DNA from: DAONFI01 sp035403485
GTDB taxonomy: Bacteria > Planctomycetota > Phycisphaerae > SM23-33
Length of the DNA stretch: 59,722 nt
NCBI GenBank assembly: GCA_964536835.1
Contig: CAZIAZ010000010.1
Coordinates: 1-59,722, forward strand
Reading direction: 5' to 3'
The notes beneath the pieces were generated by a model, which was given only the letters and a program-made list of their open reading frames with translations, was not told the DNA's origin and made no database searches. The stretch's first letter is position 1. Every line of letters starts with the position of its first letter. This document shows positions 59,689 to 59,722 of this stretch, one piece after another. Both the position numbers and the translations under genes were made by a program.

Positions 59689-59722
59689 CTTGGCTGCCTG
59701 CAATCGGCTCTTTTGCAGCCTG

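Overview
The window reads as chromosomal DNA from an anaerobic or microaerophilic member of the Planctomycetota, most likely a Phycisphaerae-type lineage. This is an inference from gene content: zinc-ribbon plus transmembrane proteins with long low-complexity linkers, PilX-like proteins with long beta-rich tails, a URO-D-like enzyme beside an AraC regulator, an MJ0042-like ribbon, and a full set of oxygen-defence proteins of anaerobes (flavodiiron protein, ferritin, Tpx, rubrerythrin). There is no phage, integron, CRISPR array or rRNA operon. Almost everything is chromosomal housekeeping, and the novelty lies mainly in small intergenic repeat elements, a few odd proteins and two sequence scars.

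Layout. 0.2-1.4 kb: macro-domain protein and a membrane-anchored unknown. 1.5-4.1 kb: flavodiiron protein, ferritin and thiol peroxidase. 4.1-5.1 kb: gene-poor, with nested palindromic elements. 5.1-9.9 kb: a minus-strand run of zinc-ribbon/TM protein, rhomboid protease, multi-TM protein, GGDEF cyclase and mini-MerR. 10.1-12.2 kb: psd-pssA-pduO. 12.2-17.2 kb: uvrB, dgt, HIT hydrolase, asd. 17.3-18.9 kb: speD-speE plus a divergent SpeD paralogue, all with 4-bp overlaps. 19.2-25.9 kb: beta-propeller protein, URO-D enzyme/AraC pair, glycosyltransferase and a TIM-barrel protein. 26-28.9 kb: RNase Y and an ACT-like mini-protein. 29.1-32.8 kb: a minor-pilin operon with a tandem paralogue pair and a frameshifted PilW-like gene. 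32.9-34.3 kb: ahcY. 34.6-50.9 kb: the minus-strand block trnT-tuf-rpmG-trnW-secE-nusG-rplK-rplA-rplJ-rplL-rpoB-rpoC-rpsL-rpsG, headed by a near-consensus promoter. 51.4-57.5 kb: rubrerythrin, TM2 protein, xseA, ndk, DUF3795 protein and ligA. 57.6-59.6 kb: a large secreted unknown.

Main things to look at. (1) A family of about 160-190-bp palindromic elements with TAGAG...CTCTA ends; two copies abut or overlap the stop codon of the upstream gene, one of them encoding that protein's last residues. (2) A 19-mer present identically three times, and a separate intergenic repeat of about 100 bp present twice. (3) A 38-nt piece of rpoB copied into the nusG-rplK gap with only synonymous differences. 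(4) A SpeD paralogue that keeps the pyruvoyl Ser, His and Cys spacing but has lost the flanking Glu/His. (5) An A7 tract that splits the prepilin leader of the PilW-like gene. (6) A LigA with what looks like two zinc-ribbon motifs. All functional statements come from reading sequence and motifs; no database search was possible.
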